Notes under the pieces: model-generated | What the model saw: the letters and a program-made list of their open reading frames with translations, nothing else | Told to the model about the DNA's origin: nothing | Database searches by the model: none | Source of the DNA: RHKX01 sp963820055 | GTDB lineage: Bacteria; Actinomycetota; Thermoleophilia; Solirubrobacterales; 70-9 | Assembly: GCA_963820055.1 (NCBI GenBank) | Contig: CAWFYJ010000003.1 | Location: 682,001 to 746,000 of the forward strand | DNA: 64,000 nucleotides | Reading direction: 5' to 3' | Position numbers and translations under genes: made by a program | In this document: in pieces, positions 17,485-29,367 of the stretch | Position numbering within the stretch: the stretch's first letter is position 1 | How the letters are laid out: every line of letters begins with the position of its first letter

Positions 17485-17568
17485 GCGGCGCGGCGGTACT
17501 GGACGGGATGACATATGTGTTGACCCCAGCCGGGGACTTCGCTTCGCGTCGACCGCCCCCGGCCCCTC

Positions 17569-18303
17569 TCAGCCCTCGCCCGCCTCCCGCAGACCGTCCG
17601 CCGCCGCTCGCAGGGACAGCTCCGGGTCGACCCGGGCGATCCGCGCGACGTCGACGGCCGCGAGCAACAGCCGGCCGAGCGCGTCGTCGGCCGCGGCGCG
17701 CTCCTCCGGGCTCGCGTGCTCGGGGTCGGCCGTCGGCGGCCCGGCGGCGACCGCGTCGACGGCGACGCGGAGGCGATCGACGGCCGCCTCCCGATCGACG
17801 GCGGGTCCAGGCAGGCCGGCGGAGGCGGCACGGCGCTGGAGCTTGCGGGCGTAGAGCGGCCCGGGCAGGTTCTCGGGGACGTCGGCGAACGGTCCCTCGG
17901 AGCCACGGCCCTCCTGGTCGCGCTTGATCCGGTCCCAGTTCGAGCGGACGTCCTCGGTGCCGTCGACCTCGACCTCGCCGAAGACGTGCGGGTGGCGGCG
18001 GATCAGCTTGGCCGTCGTGTTCTCGGCGACGGCCCGGAGGTCGCCGGACCCGCGCTCCTCGAGCAGCAGGGCCAGGAAGTGCACCTGGAAGAGGACGTCG
18101 CCGAGCTCGTCGAGGAGCTTCTCGTCGTCGCCGGAGGCGGCGGCGTCGGCGAGCTCGTAGGCCTCCTCGACGGTGTGGGGCACGATCGACCGCTCGTCCT
18201 GGGCGCGGTCCCAGGGGCACTCGCGCCGGAGGCGGCGCGTGATCGCGTCGAGCTCGGCGATCGCGTCCGCACCGGCGGCGGCGCGGGCGTCGTCGGAGCT
18301 CAT
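17569..18303 (-). CDS. mazG: MazG nucleoside triphosphate pyrophosphohydrolase
   Basis: 244 aa. The tandem acidic motif EEAYEL followed by LLDELGDVLFQVHF is the Mg-binding EExxE(12-28)ExxD of the all-alpha NTP pyrophosphatases; CPWDRAQ and RRHPHVFGEVEV are MazG-specific. Cleans nucleotide pools and lowers (p)ppGpp in some bacteria. Only one MazG domain is evident, the C-terminal 80 residues being a divergent Ala-rich part. Starts eight bases after the PPIase stop. Confidence 0.92.
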   Translation of the reverse strand: MSSDDARAAAGADAIAELDAITRRLRRECPWDRAQDERSIVPHTVEEAYELADAAASGDDEKLLDELGDVLFQVHFLALLLEERGSGDLRAVAENTTAKLIRRHPHVFGEVEVDGTEDVRSNWDRIKRDQEGRGSEGPFADVPENLPGPLYARKLQRRAASAGLPGPAVDREAAVDRLRVAVDAVAAGPPTADPEHASPEERAAADDALGRLLLAAVDVARIARVDPELSLRAAADGLREAGEG

Positions 18304-18310
18304 CGCGGCG

Positions 18311-19633
18311 TCAGGGCGTCGGGGCGGCCGGAACCGTCTGGGTTGCGCCGGCGGGCGGCGCGCCCGTCGGCGGCGCGGCGGTCGTCGGCGCGGCGCCGGT
18401 CGGCGCGGGTGCTCCGGTCGGCGCTCCGTCGGGGCCGATCGGGACGGTGCCGGCGGGCGGCGTCGTCGCCGCGCTGGCCGGGGGCTGCGGGCCCTGCGGG
18501 AGGCCCTGCTGGGCGGAGCCGTCGATCGAGATCGTCGAGGTGCCGGGCTCGATCGGCTGCCTGGAGACCACTGCGGGCGGGGTCGGCTGGCCGGGGACCG
18601 GCTCGGCCTCCGGCGTCACGAAGTTGTCGCACAGCTCGATCGTCTCCTCGGGCGCGCAGATGGTCCGCGGCGTCCACTTGTCAACGAAGTCGGACTGGAA
18701 GTCGGAGGCGATCTGCTGCTGCTTGGCGGAGGCCAGCTGCTGCTCGATCGCGGTGCTCGCATCGGAGAGCGGCTGCGTCGTCTCCGGGTTGATCGCGGAC
18801 ACCTCGAGTACGTACCAGCCGCGATCGGTCTTGAACGGGCCGACGATCTCGCCCTCGGCGGCGGAGAACGCCTGCTCCTCGAGCTGCGGGTCGCCCTGGC
18901 CCTGAGTGAGACCCTCGAGCAGTCCGCCGCGGTCCTTGGACGCCTGGTCCTGGGAGTACTGCGACGCGACCTTCTTCCAGCTCGCGTCGGAGTCGTCGGC
19001 CTCGAGCGCCTGCTTGGCCTTCTCCGCCTGCGCCTGCGACGAGTTCAGGATCACCCGGACGTCGCGGTTGGCGGGCTGCTTGAAGCTGTCGATGTTGACC
19101 TCGTAGAACTTCTTGATCTCGTCGTCGGAGACGGTCGGCTTGGCGATGACCGCCTGCTCGAGCTTGTCGCGGAGAAGCGTCAGCTCGACCTGCTCCTGGA
19201 CGTCGGCGTCGCTGAACTTCGACTGCTTGACGAACTGCTGGAACTCCTTCTCGCTCGAGAAGGACTGCTCCTTGATCCGCTTCAGCTCGGCGTCGATGTC
19301 GTCCTGGGTGACCGTGATGCCTCGGTCGGCCGCCTCTCCCTTGACCCACTTGGCGAGGATCAGGCTCTGCATCGCCTGCTGGACGAGCGAGTCGTACTGC
19401 GGGTCGTCGGCGGGCGGGACCTTGGGCAGCCCGCCCTGGGCCGCAGCCTGGTCGAGCGCCGAGTCGAGGTCGTCCTGGGTGATCGCGCCGTCGTCGACCC
19501 CGTCGACGAGAGCGACGTCGCCCTCGGGGAGGCCCGGCTTGCCGAGGCCGCTCGTCGCGGCGACGAGCGCGACGGCTGCGACGAGGATGAGGGCGAGGAA
19601 TATCGCCAGGTTGCGCTTCGAGGAGCGAGCCAC
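18311..19633 (-). CDS. membrane-anchored peptidyl-prolyl isomerase, SurA/PrsA-like, with Pro/Ala-rich tail
   Basis: 440 aa. N-terminal membrane segment (about 8-27) without lipobox cysteine, so probably an uncleaved anchor or a signal peptide. A SurA-N-like helical chaperone part (about 40-190) contains ITQDDLDSAL and ITVTQDDIDAELKRIKEQ; a parvulin-type rotamase domain follows (about 190-300: DVRVILNSSQAQAEKAK, YSQDQASKDRGGLL, VGPFKTDRGWYVLEV). The last 110 residues are Pro, Ala, Thr and Gly-rich. Helps exported proteins fold. Lies between mfd and mazG, in the same direction. Confidence 0.85.
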   Translation of the reverse strand: MARSSKRNLAIFLALILVAAVALVAATSGLGKPGLPEGDVALVDGVDDGAITQDDLDSALDQAAAQGGLPKVPPADDPQYDSLVQQAMQSLILAKWVKGEAADRGITVTQDDIDAELKRIKEQSFSSEKEFQQFVKQSKFSDADVQEQVELTLLRDKLEQAVIAKPTVSDDEIKKFYEVNIDSFKQPANRDVRVILNSSQAQAEKAKQALEADDSDASWKKVASQYSQDQASKDRGGLLEGLTQGQGDPQLEEQAFSAAEGEIVGPFKTDRGWYVLEVSAINPETTQPLSDASTAIEQQLASAKQQQIASDFQSDFVDKWTPRTICAPEETIELCDNFVTPEAEPVPGQPTPPAVVSRQPIEPGTSTISIDGSAQQGLPQGPQPPASAATTPPAGTVPIGPDGAPTGAPAPTGAAPTTAAPPTGAPPAGATQTVPAAPTP

Positions 19634-19694
19634 GGGTTCAGAAACATACCGGGACGGCGGACGCTCCCACGCACTTGCGCGCCCGCCGCGCGGC

Positions 19695-23090
<3,396 letters not shown>

Positions 23091-23099
23091 TGCGGCGGG

Positions 23100-23825
23100 C
23101 TAGGTCCTGTACCCGAGGCCGGGGCCCTCGGACTGCCACGCGACCTGACCCTCACCCTCGGCGCGAGAGCGGTCCTCGACCCCGTCCCATTCGTGGAGCA
23201 TCGACTTGATCCGGCTGACCGACTCCGGCGGGTGCTCGGAGATCTGCGTCGCGAGCTGCAGCGCCGCCTCCTCGGTCCGCGGTGCCGGGGCGACCTTGTG
23301 GACGATCCCCCAGCGGTAGGCCTCGTCGACCGCGATCTCCTTCGAGGTGATCAGCAGGTACTTGGCGACCGAGAGGCCGCAGAGCGTGACGAGGCGGGCG
23401 GGCCCGACGGGGACGCCGAGGCCGGCCCCGGGAAAGCGCATCCGCATGTTCGAGCCGCCGATCCGCAGGTCGCAGGAGACGGCGATCTCGGCGCCGCCGC
23501 CGACGCAGGCGCCGTGACAGGCGGCGATCGTCGGGCGCGGGAAGCCGGTCAGGCCGTCGTAGAGGTCGGCGAATAGCTGCATCCGGCGGATCGCCCCGTC
23601 GCGGACGAGGTCCTCGCGGACATCGGCGCCGGCGGAGAAGGCCATGTGGTCGGTCGAGGAGAGGACCAGGACCCGGAGGTCCTCGTCGATCCGGGCGACC
23701 TCGAGGTGGGCGAGCAGCTCCTCGAGCATCTGCGTGTTGATCGCGTTCCGCGACTTCGGGCGGTCGAGGCGCAACATGGCGACCCCGTTGCCGTCCATCT
23801 CGTAGGTGGTCACTGCTTCGTCCAT
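23100..23825 (-). CDS. enoyl-CoA hydratase/isomerase (crotonase) family protein
   Basis: 241 aa. FSAGADVRE (63-71) gives the oxyanion-hole pattern and ACVGGGAEIAVSCDL (106-120) the first catalytic glutamate position (E113). The second active-site glutamate of true hydratases, normally in a FxxPE segment, is replaced (FPGAGLG, 131-137), so it may be an isomerase, hydrolase or other crotonase reaction. Start two bases from the pth stop. Confidence 0.85.
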   Translation of the reverse strand: MDEAVTTYEMDGNGVAMLRLDRPKSRNAINTQMLEELLAHLEVARIDEDLRVLVLSSTDHMAFSAGADVREDLVRDGAIRRMQLFADLYDGLTGFPRPTIAACHGACVGGGAEIAVSCDLRIGGSNMRMRFPGAGLGVPVGPARLVTLCGLSVAKYLLITSKEIAVDEAYRWGIVHKVAPAPRTEEAALQLATQISEHPPESVSRIKSMLHEWDGVEDRSRAEGEGQVAWQSEGPGLGYRT

Positions 23826-23826
23826 C

Positions 23827-24456
23827 TCACTCCTCGTTCTCGTCGGTTTGGCCGGCGATCTCGTCGATCAGGCGCTCGGTTTCGTCGGCCGCGGCGGCTA
23901 TCAGGTCGGCGACGCGGTCGCGGCCCTCGTCGAAGCGGCCGAGCACATGCCGGGAGACGATCTCGGGGTCGGTCGAGTCGGGGCGCCCGACGCCGATGCG
24001 CACGCGCCGGAAGTCGCGGCTGCCGAGTCCGCGCTCGAGGCTCTTGAGGCCGTTGTGGCCCGCCACCCCGCCGCCGAGCTTCGTCCGGATCTCGCCGAAC
24101 GGCAGGTCGATCTCGTCGTGGAGCGCCACGACGCGGTCGAGGGGGACGCCGAACGAGCCGCGGGCCGGGCCGGCGGCGTTGCCGGACTCGTTCATGAAGG
24201 TCTGCGGGAGCAGGATCGCGACGCGCGGCCCGCCGGGGCGGATCCGGCCGTTCGTGACGAGGCCGCCGAAGCGGCTCTTCGCCTTCGGGAGCTCCCACCG
24301 TGCGCTGAGTGCATCGGCGACCTCGAAGCCGGCGTTGTGGCGGGTGCCGGCGTAGCGGTTGCCGGGATTGCCGAGGCCGACGATCAGGAAGTCGGCGGAC
24401 CCGGAGCCGGATCCATCTGCGGCCTCGCCGCCGGGACGGCGACCGAGCCGACGCAC
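23827..24456 (-). CDS. pth: peptidyl-tRNA hydrolase
   Basis: 209 aa. FLIVGLGNPGNRYAGTRHNAGF includes the catalytic histidine; LPQTFMNESG and VVALHDEIDLPFGEIR (catalytic Asp) and GGVAGHNGLKSL follow in order. Recycles peptidyl-tRNA released from ribosomes. There is an N-terminal extension of about 20 residues, rich in Gly and Ser. Follows rplY by six bases, the classical rplY-pth pair. Confidence 0.96.
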   Translation of the reverse strand: MRRLGRRPGGEAADGSGSGSADFLIVGLGNPGNRYAGTRHNAGFEVADALSARWELPKAKSRFGGLVTNGRIRPGGPRVAILLPQTFMNESGNAAGPARGSFGVPLDRVVALHDEIDLPFGEIRTKLGGGVAGHNGLKSLERGLGSRDFRRVRIGVGRPDSTDPEIVSRHVLGRFDEGRDRVADLIAAAADETERLIDEIAGQTDENEE

Positions 24457-24462
24457 CGGCGC

Positions 24463-25155
24463 TTAGTCCTCGGAGCCCGAGTCGCCTTCGTCGCCGCCGC
24501 TCTCGTCCGCGGCGGACTCCTCGGAGTCGCCCTCGCCCTCGCCGACGAGCTCGGTCTCCTCTTCGACCTCGGGCTCCTCCTCGACGACGCGAGGCGGGTT
24601 GAGGGTCGCGATCGTGACCTCTTCGGGGGCGTCGGCGACGAAGCGGACGCCCTCGGGCGGATCGATCGTCGAAAGCTGGACGGTGTCGCCGATGATCATC
24701 TCGGAGACATCGACGGTGATTCCCTCGTCGGGAATGTCGGTCGGGAGCGCCTCGATCGTGATCTCACGGGTGACGTGCTCGAGGATGCCGCCCTCCTTGA
24801 CGCCGGGCGCGTCCTCGACGCCGGAGAGCTCGATCGCGATGTCGGCCTGGATCTCCTGCTTGAGGTCGACCTGCTGGCAGTCGAGGTGCATGAGGTCGCC
24901 GCGGACCGGGTGCCGCTGCTCCTCCTTGACGACGACCGGGACCTTCCCGGCGCCCTCGATCTCGAGATCGAAGAGGGCGTGACCCTCGTTGATGAAGAGC
25001 GAGAGAGTGTGGGCGTCGGCCTGAAACGGGCGAGCCTCCTTGCCGCCGGTGTAGACGACGCCGGGCACGAGCCCGTCACGACGGAGCCGCCGCGCGGTGC
25101 GCGAGCCGAACTCCGAGCGCTGGGAAACCTTGAAAGTGGGACGGGAAGTGGCCAT
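24463..25155 (-). CDS. rplY: 50S ribosomal protein bL25, long CTC/TL5 form
   Basis: 230 aa. An N-terminal 5S-rRNA-binding L25 domain (RSEFGSRTARRLRRDGLVPGV, cited in part) is followed by the beta-rich TL5/CTC C-terminal domain (about 100-190) and a Glu/Asp/Ser-rich acidic tail of about 40 residues. No Shine-Dalgarno sequence; TATCCT ends ten bases before ATG 25155. First gene of rplY-pth-crotonase-mfd. Confidence 0.95.
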   Translation of the reverse strand: MATSRPTFKVSQRSEFGSRTARRLRRDGLVPGVVYTGGKEARPFQADAHTLSLFINEGHALFDLEIEGAGKVPVVVKEEQRHPVRGDLMHLDCQQVDLKQEIQADIAIELSGVEDAPGVKEGGILEHVTREITIEALPTDIPDEGITVDVSEMIIGDTVQLSTIDPPEGVRFVADAPEEVTIATLNPPRVVEEEPEVEEETELVGEGEGDSEESAADESGGDEGDSGSED

Positions 25156-25165
25156 CGGGCAGGGC

Positions 25166-25171
25166 AGGATA
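25166..25171 (-). promoter_or_regulatory. leaderless-type -10 box TATCCT of rplY
   Basis: Ten bases from the rplY start codon. Confidence 0.5.
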
Positions 25172-25212
25172 GAGAGTCCGGGCGTTCGGGCGCCGCTCGG
25201 TGCCCGCCGCGG

Positions 25213-25956
25213 CTACTGGAGCAGGCGCGGGTCGTTGGAGACGACGCCCGTCACCCCCATGTCGCGGAGTCGCGCCACCCCCTCGGCGTCATCGACGGTC
25301 CAGGCGATCAGCTCGATGCCGAGGTCGCGGGCGACCTCGGCCAGGCGGGGCGTCGCCAGGCGGTGGAAGATCCAGATCGCCGCGGCGCCGATCTCGGGAG
25401 CGCGGCGCCGCGCCTGGGCGGGGAAGCGCCTGCGCATCAGCTCGAGCGCGGCGATGACCGCCGGCGCGGCGACCGGCCGGCGATCCCAGGGGCGGGTGAC
25501 GAGTGGGTAGGTCCAGCCGAGCCGCAGCCGTGGCTCGAGGGCGGCGATCCGGGTGAGGCTCTCGACGTACATGGTCGAGACCATCGCCCGGTCGACCAGC
25601 TCCCGCTCCTGCAGGGCCCGGACGAGCTCGTCCTCGCGGCCGCGGAGCTTCAGGTCGCAGTCGATCTCGACGCGGTCGAGCGGCGGGCGGGTGAACGCGT
25701 CGAGGGCGTCACCGAGGGTCAGCCGGGGGCGGGTTTCGGCGTCGTGCCAGTCGTGGGCGAGGACGAGTGGGGAGCGGCGCTCGGGCGGCAGGCCGGGGGC
25801 GCCGTCGCGGAGGCGGAGCACGTCGAACTCGACCATGTCGACGCCGATCTCGACCGCCCGCTCGAAGCTGGCGATCGTGTTGCCCTCGACGAGGTCCGCA
25901 GCACCCTTGTGGCCGACGCGGCGGAACCCGGGGCGCGCGCCCGGGGTGGCGCTCAC
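25213..25956 (-). CDS. glycerophosphodiester phosphodiesterase (GDPD family)
   Basis: 247 aa TIM-barrel enzyme cleaving glycerophosphodiesters to glycerol-3-phosphate plus alcohol. VGHKGAADLVEGNTIASF is a variant of the family HRGxxxxxPENT motif (Lys for Arg, Gly for Glu/Pro); the metal ligands in VDMVEFDVLRL and the LAHDWHD histidine remain. The ends of the barrel are seen in WTVDDAEGVARLRDMGVTGVVSNDP. GTG 25956 overlaps the stop of the upstream membrane-protein gene (GTGA). Confidence 0.87.
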   Translation of the reverse strand: MSATPGARPGFRRVGHKGAADLVEGNTIASFERAVEIGVDMVEFDVLRLRDGAPGLPPERRSPLVLAHDWHDAETRPRLTLGDALDAFTRPPLDRVEIDCDLKLRGREDELVRALQERELVDRAMVSTMYVESLTRIAALEPRLRLGWTYPLVTRPWDRRPVAAPAVIAALELMRRRFPAQARRRAPEIGAAAIWIFHRLATPRLAEVARDLGIELIAWTVDDAEGVARLRDMGVTGVVSNDPRLLQ

Positions 25957-26337
25957 CTGCGCTCGCGCCTCCGGGGCGTGGGCGCGGGAGGCGAGGCGGG
26001 CGATGTGGCTGCGGCCTCGTCGTCGAAGGGAAGCTGGGTCTGGGTGTCGCGGCCCCGCTCGGGTGCCGGGCCGAGCGCCTCGAGTCGTTCGGTGACGAGC
26101 ATCCGCAGGATCGCGCCGAGTGCGGCAAGGAGTCCGGCGGAGGTGAGGCCGCCGCCGAGCGCGGCGATGGCGGCGATTCCGCGTCCCTGCTTCTCGAGGT
26201 CCTCGCAGCAGCGGCGCCGAGTTCTCCGATCCGGCGATGACGATGGCCGCGACGGCGGAGAGCAGCAGGACGATCCCGGCGATCCAGACGAGACTCCTGG
26301 CGAGCAGCTCGTACCACTCGAGGGCGGCCCTGTTCAT
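25953..26337 (-). CDS. small two-helix membrane protein, interrupted by a frameshift
   Basis: The first frame encodes one membrane helix (about residues 12-35) and runs to SENSAPLLR; at about 26201-26202 the frame shifts and the coherent chain goes on as DLEKQGRGIAAIAALGGG, a second membrane helix, and a charged tail ending PTPRRRERR with a stop at 25953-25955 that overlaps the GDPD start. One extra base (GG for G) explains it. About 127 aa when corrected. No family is recognised. Twelve bases or less separate it from the MFS gene. Confidence 0.6.
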
Positions 26338-26347
26338 GGCGCGAACA

Positions 26348-27919
26348 CTACTCGGGCGCCGGATCGGGGTCGGGCGTCCGGCCGAGGTCGAAGACCGCGA
26401 CGAGGAAGCCGACGACCGCGATCGCGGCGACGACCTTGAAGCTGGTTTGGACGCCGTGCGCGAACGAGTCGCTGACGATCTGCTCGATCTCGGCGACGGC
26501 GCTGCGGGGAAGTTCGGCGAGGGCGTCGGCCGCGGCGTCGGTTCCGGCGAGCGTCCCGTGGAGGACGGCCTGCTCGTGGCCGGTCAGCGTCACCGACGTC
26601 TCGCTGCTGACGAGATCGCCGAGCTGATTCTCCGACGCGCTCGTGAAGATCGCGGTCGAGATGCCGAGGCCGACGGCGCCGCCGGCGATCTGGAACATGT
26701 AGACGATGCCGCCGGCGAGGCTGCTGCGGGCCGCGTCGAGCGCGGTGACGGCGGCCGTCGTGACCGAGGGGTAGAAGAGGCCGCAGCCGATCCCGATCGC
26801 GAGCAGCCCGGGGGCGACGTCGGTGAACCCGGCGTCGGGGCCGATCAGGAGGGCGAGCAGGATCGCGCCGAGGGCGATCATCCCGGTGCCGACACCGACG
26901 ACGATGCGCATCCCGATCCGGTTGTAGAGGGGCCCGGCGACGAACGAGGTGATCGCGAAGGCGGCGAGCATCGGCAGCATCCCGAGGCCGGCCTCGATCG
27001 TCGAGTAGCCGAGGATCTTCTCGAAGAACTGGGGTACGTAGAGCACCGCGGAGAAGAAGACGGCGGACAGCAGGAGGACGGTGAGACAGGCGGAGCGGAA
27101 GCGCTTGTTGGCGATCACGTCGGGCGGGACGAGGGCGCGATCGCCGGCGCGGCGCTCGATGAACCCGAAGGAGACGACGAGGATGACCGCGAGCGCCGCC
27201 ATCGCGATCACCCGCGGATCCCCCCAGCCCCAGTCGACGGACTGGTCGAGGGCGACGAGGAGGAGCACGAGTCCGCCGGAGATGGTCGCCATGCCCGCAT
27301 AGTCGATGCGCTCCTCGGAGAGCTCCTGAGGTTGGTGGACCTTGCGCCAGGTCACGAACATCGCGAACGCCGCGATCGGGACGTTGAGGACGAAGATCCA
27401 GCGCCAGCTCAGAGCCTCGGTGAGGACGCCGCCGAGCAGCGGGCCGACCGCGTTGCCGATTCCGGCGACGCCGAGGATCAGGCCGCCGGCGAGTCCGGCC
27501 TTCGACTCGGGCAGGGCTGCGAACGTCATGCCGAGGATCGCCGGCCACATCAGGGCGCCGCCGATGCCCATCCCGACCCGGGCGCCGATCAGAACGCCGA
27601 GGTCGGGAGCGATCGCGCCGACCGCCGAGAACGCGGCGAACAGGACTGAGCCGATGAAGAAGATCCGCCGGCGTCCGAACATGTCGGCGAGGCGGCCGCC
27701 GGAGACGATCGCCATCCCGAACACGAGCGCGTAGGCGTTGATGACCCACTGCACAGAGCCGACGTCGGCGTTCAGGTCGCCCTCGATCGAGGGCAGCGCG
27801 ACGTTCAGAGCCGTGAAGTCGTTGGCGATGACGAAGACGCCGAGGCCCATCGCCACGAGCGCCATGATCGTCCCCGGCTCGATCGCGTCCTCGTCCCCTG
27901 GCGCCGTGTCTCCCGCCAC
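26348..27919 (-). CDS. MFS drug/proton antiporter, DHA2 (14-helix, EmrB/QacA) type
   Basis: 523 aa with about 14 membrane helices. NDFTALNVALPSIEGDL in helix 1, GGRLADMFGRRRIFFIG (motif A) and GVAGIGNAVGPLLGGVL (motif C of antiporters) identify the family. Efflux of hydrophobic compounds coupled to protons is the expected role. GTG 27919 is taken as start because a TAGAGT box ends seven bases before it; GTG 27928 would overlap the box. Followed by a small membrane protein and GDPD. Confidence 0.9.
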   Translation of the reverse strand: MAGDTAPGDEDAIEPGTIMALVAMGLGVFVIANDFTALNVALPSIEGDLNADVGSVQWVINAYALVFGMAIVSGGRLADMFGRRRIFFIGSVLFAAFSAVGAIAPDLGVLIGARVGMGIGGALMWPAILGMTFAALPESKAGLAGGLILGVAGIGNAVGPLLGGVLTEALSWRWIFVLNVPIAAFAMFVTWRKVHQPQELSEERIDYAGMATISGGLVLLLVALDQSVDWGWGDPRVIAMAALAVILVVSFGFIERRAGDRALVPPDVIANKRFRSACLTVLLLSAVFFSAVLYVPQFFEKILGYSTIEAGLGMLPMLAAFAITSFVAGPLYNRIGMRIVVGVGTGMIALGAILLALLIGPDAGFTDVAPGLLAIGIGCGLFYPSVTTAAVTALDAARSSLAGGIVYMFQIAGGAVGLGISTAIFTSASENQLGDLVSSETSVTLTGHEQAVLHGTLAGTDAAADALAELPRSAVAEIEQIVSDSFAHGVQTSFKVVAAIAVVGFLVAVFDLGRTPDPDPAPE

Positions 27920-27926
27920 GTCGCAC

Positions 27927-27932
27927 ACTCTA
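27927..27932 (-). promoter_or_regulatory. leaderless-type -10 box TAGAGT
   Basis: Seven bases from GTG 27919 of the MFS gene. Confidence 0.5.
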
Positions 27933-27991
27933 TTCGGCGCGGTCCCAGATCGGCCGGACCGCCCTCCTGGCTGCCTCCCCTGAGCGGCGGG

Positions 27992-28195
27992 CTACTCGCC
28001 CGCCACCCGGTGGTACTGCCAGGACTCCTCGATGACGCGCAGGCGCCGGAAGCCCGGCTGCGACGCATAGGCGCGCAGCCACAGCGCTGCCTTCGCCTCC
28101 TCGTCGGAGGGCATCTCGTCGATGCGCTCCTCTATTTCACGGAGCGGGAACCCGTCGTCGATCATGACCTCGATCTGATCCGTCGTCGCAATCAT
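27992..28195 (-). CDS. small soluble protein of unknown function
   Basis: 67 aa, predicted helical, acidic N-terminal half and a basic FRRLRVIEESWQYHR end. A strong ribosome site (GGAGGAGG) nine bases before ATG 28195 argues that it is translated. No family recognised; not obviously a toxin or antitoxin. Confidence 0.65.
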   Translation of the reverse strand: MIATTDQIEVMIDDGFPLREIEERIDEMPSDEEAKAALWLRAYASQPGFRRLRVIEESWQYHRVAGE

Positions 28196-28243
28196 TTCGA
28201 CACACCTCCTCCGGTGGGTAGATCCTTCACCACCATCCCAGCG

Positions 28244-28262
28244 CCGCCCGGTAAACCGGCGG
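28244..28262 (-). terminator. putative hairpin downstream of prs
   Basis: CCGCC-CGG-TAAA-CCG-GCGG forms a stem with one bulged base 36 bases past the prs stop. Interval 28196-28297 has no gene. Confidence 0.4.
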
Positions 28263-28297
28263 TAAGAATTCGGCCAAGAACCGGGAAGTTCTATGGC

Positions 28298-29353
28298 TCA
28301 GAAGAGCTGGTTCTCGCCGGCGAAGATCTCGGAGACCGAGTCGTCGGTGAAAATGCGCCGGATCGAGTCGGCGAGAACCTGCGCGGTCGAGAGGACCGTG
28401 ATGTTGTCGGGCGCGCCGTCGCGGAGCGGGATCGTGTCGGTGACGACGATCCGCTCGATGTGCGAGTTCTCATAGCCGAGGCGCTCGTAGGCGGGACCGC
28501 TGAAGACGCCGTGCGTAGCGCAGGCGATTACGCGGGCGGCGCCCTCGTCGAGAACCGTCTTGGCGGCGGCGCAGAGGGTGCCGGCGGTGTCGATCATGTC
28601 GTCGACGAGGACGGCGGTCTTGCCCTTGACGTCACCGACGACGTAGCCGATCTCGGCGACCTGTTGTGCGGGACGCTCCTTCTCCATGACGGCCCAGTGG
28701 GTGCCGACCTTGCGGGCGAAGTTGCGGGCGACCTTGACGCGGCCGGCGTCCGGGCTGACGATCACCAGCTCCTCGTCGAAGTGCTGATCGATGAACCACT
28801 GGGTCAGCATCGGCATCGCGGTCATGTGGTCGACGGGGACCTCGAAGAAGCCCTGGACCTGGCCGGCGTGTAGGTCCATGGTCAGGACGCGGTCGGTGCC
28901 GACGGCCTCGAGCGACTTGGCGACGACGCGGGCCGAGATCGGCTCGCGCGGAAGCGACTTCTTGTCCTGGCGAGCGTAGCCGTACCAGGGCATGACGGCG
29001 ATGATCCGGTGGGCGGAGGCGCCCTGCGCCGCGTCGATCATGCAGAGCAGCTCCATCAGGGCGTCGTTCGGCGTCATGCCGGCGGCCAGGTTGGCGGCGG
29101 TCGACTGAACGATGAAGACGTCGGCGCCTCGGATCGACTCCTGGTAGCGGCAGTAGACCTCGCCGTTGGAGAAGGTCCGGAGGTCGGCCTGGCCGAGATC
29201 GACGTCGAGCTGGCCGGCGATCTTGGCGGCGAGCGTGCCGGACGCGCGGCCGCCGAACACCATCAGGCGCTTGCGGTAGTCCTGGCCGATCGAGCTGACC
29301 GGATGCGGCGACGGGTCGTCCATGTCCGAAGGAGGGTGTTCCAGGGTCATCAT
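28298..29353 (-). CDS. prs: ribose-phosphate pyrophosphokinase (PRPP synthetase)
   Basis: 351 aa. Makes PRPP from ribose-5-phosphate and ATP. TFSNGEVYCRYQESIRG, the flexible-loop region MPWYGYARQDKK, MDLHAGQVQGFF, VSPDAGRVKVARNFA and the PRPP loop TAVLVDDMIDTAGTL are all present. The N terminus carries about 25-30 residues more than usual, so the start is uncertain: GTG 29371 (overlapping the glmU stop), ATG 29353 or ATG 29323 are possible. The glmU-prs pairing is standard. Confidence 0.94.
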   Translation of the reverse strand: MMTLEHPPSDMDDPSPHPVSSIGQDYRKRLMVFGGRASGTLAAKIAGQLDVDLGQADLRTFSNGEVYCRYQESIRGADVFIVQSTAANLAAGMTPNDALMELLCMIDAAQGASAHRIIAVMPWYGYARQDKKSLPREPISARVVAKSLEAVGTDRVLTMDLHAGQVQGFFEVPVDHMTAMPMLTQWFIDQHFDEELVIVSPDAGRVKVARNFARKVGTHWAVMEKERPAQQVAEIGYVVGDVKGKTAVLVDDMIDTAGTLCAAAKTVLDEGAARVIACATHGVFSGPAYERLGYENSHIERIVVTDTIPLRDGAPDNITVLSTAQVLADSIRRIFTDDSVSEIFAGENQLF

Positions 29354-29367
29354 CTTGGTGGGACCGC

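Noticed and set aside
27992..28195. Small gene as a toxin-antitoxin member
   Set aside because: No partner of fitting size or known motif next to it; left as unknown.
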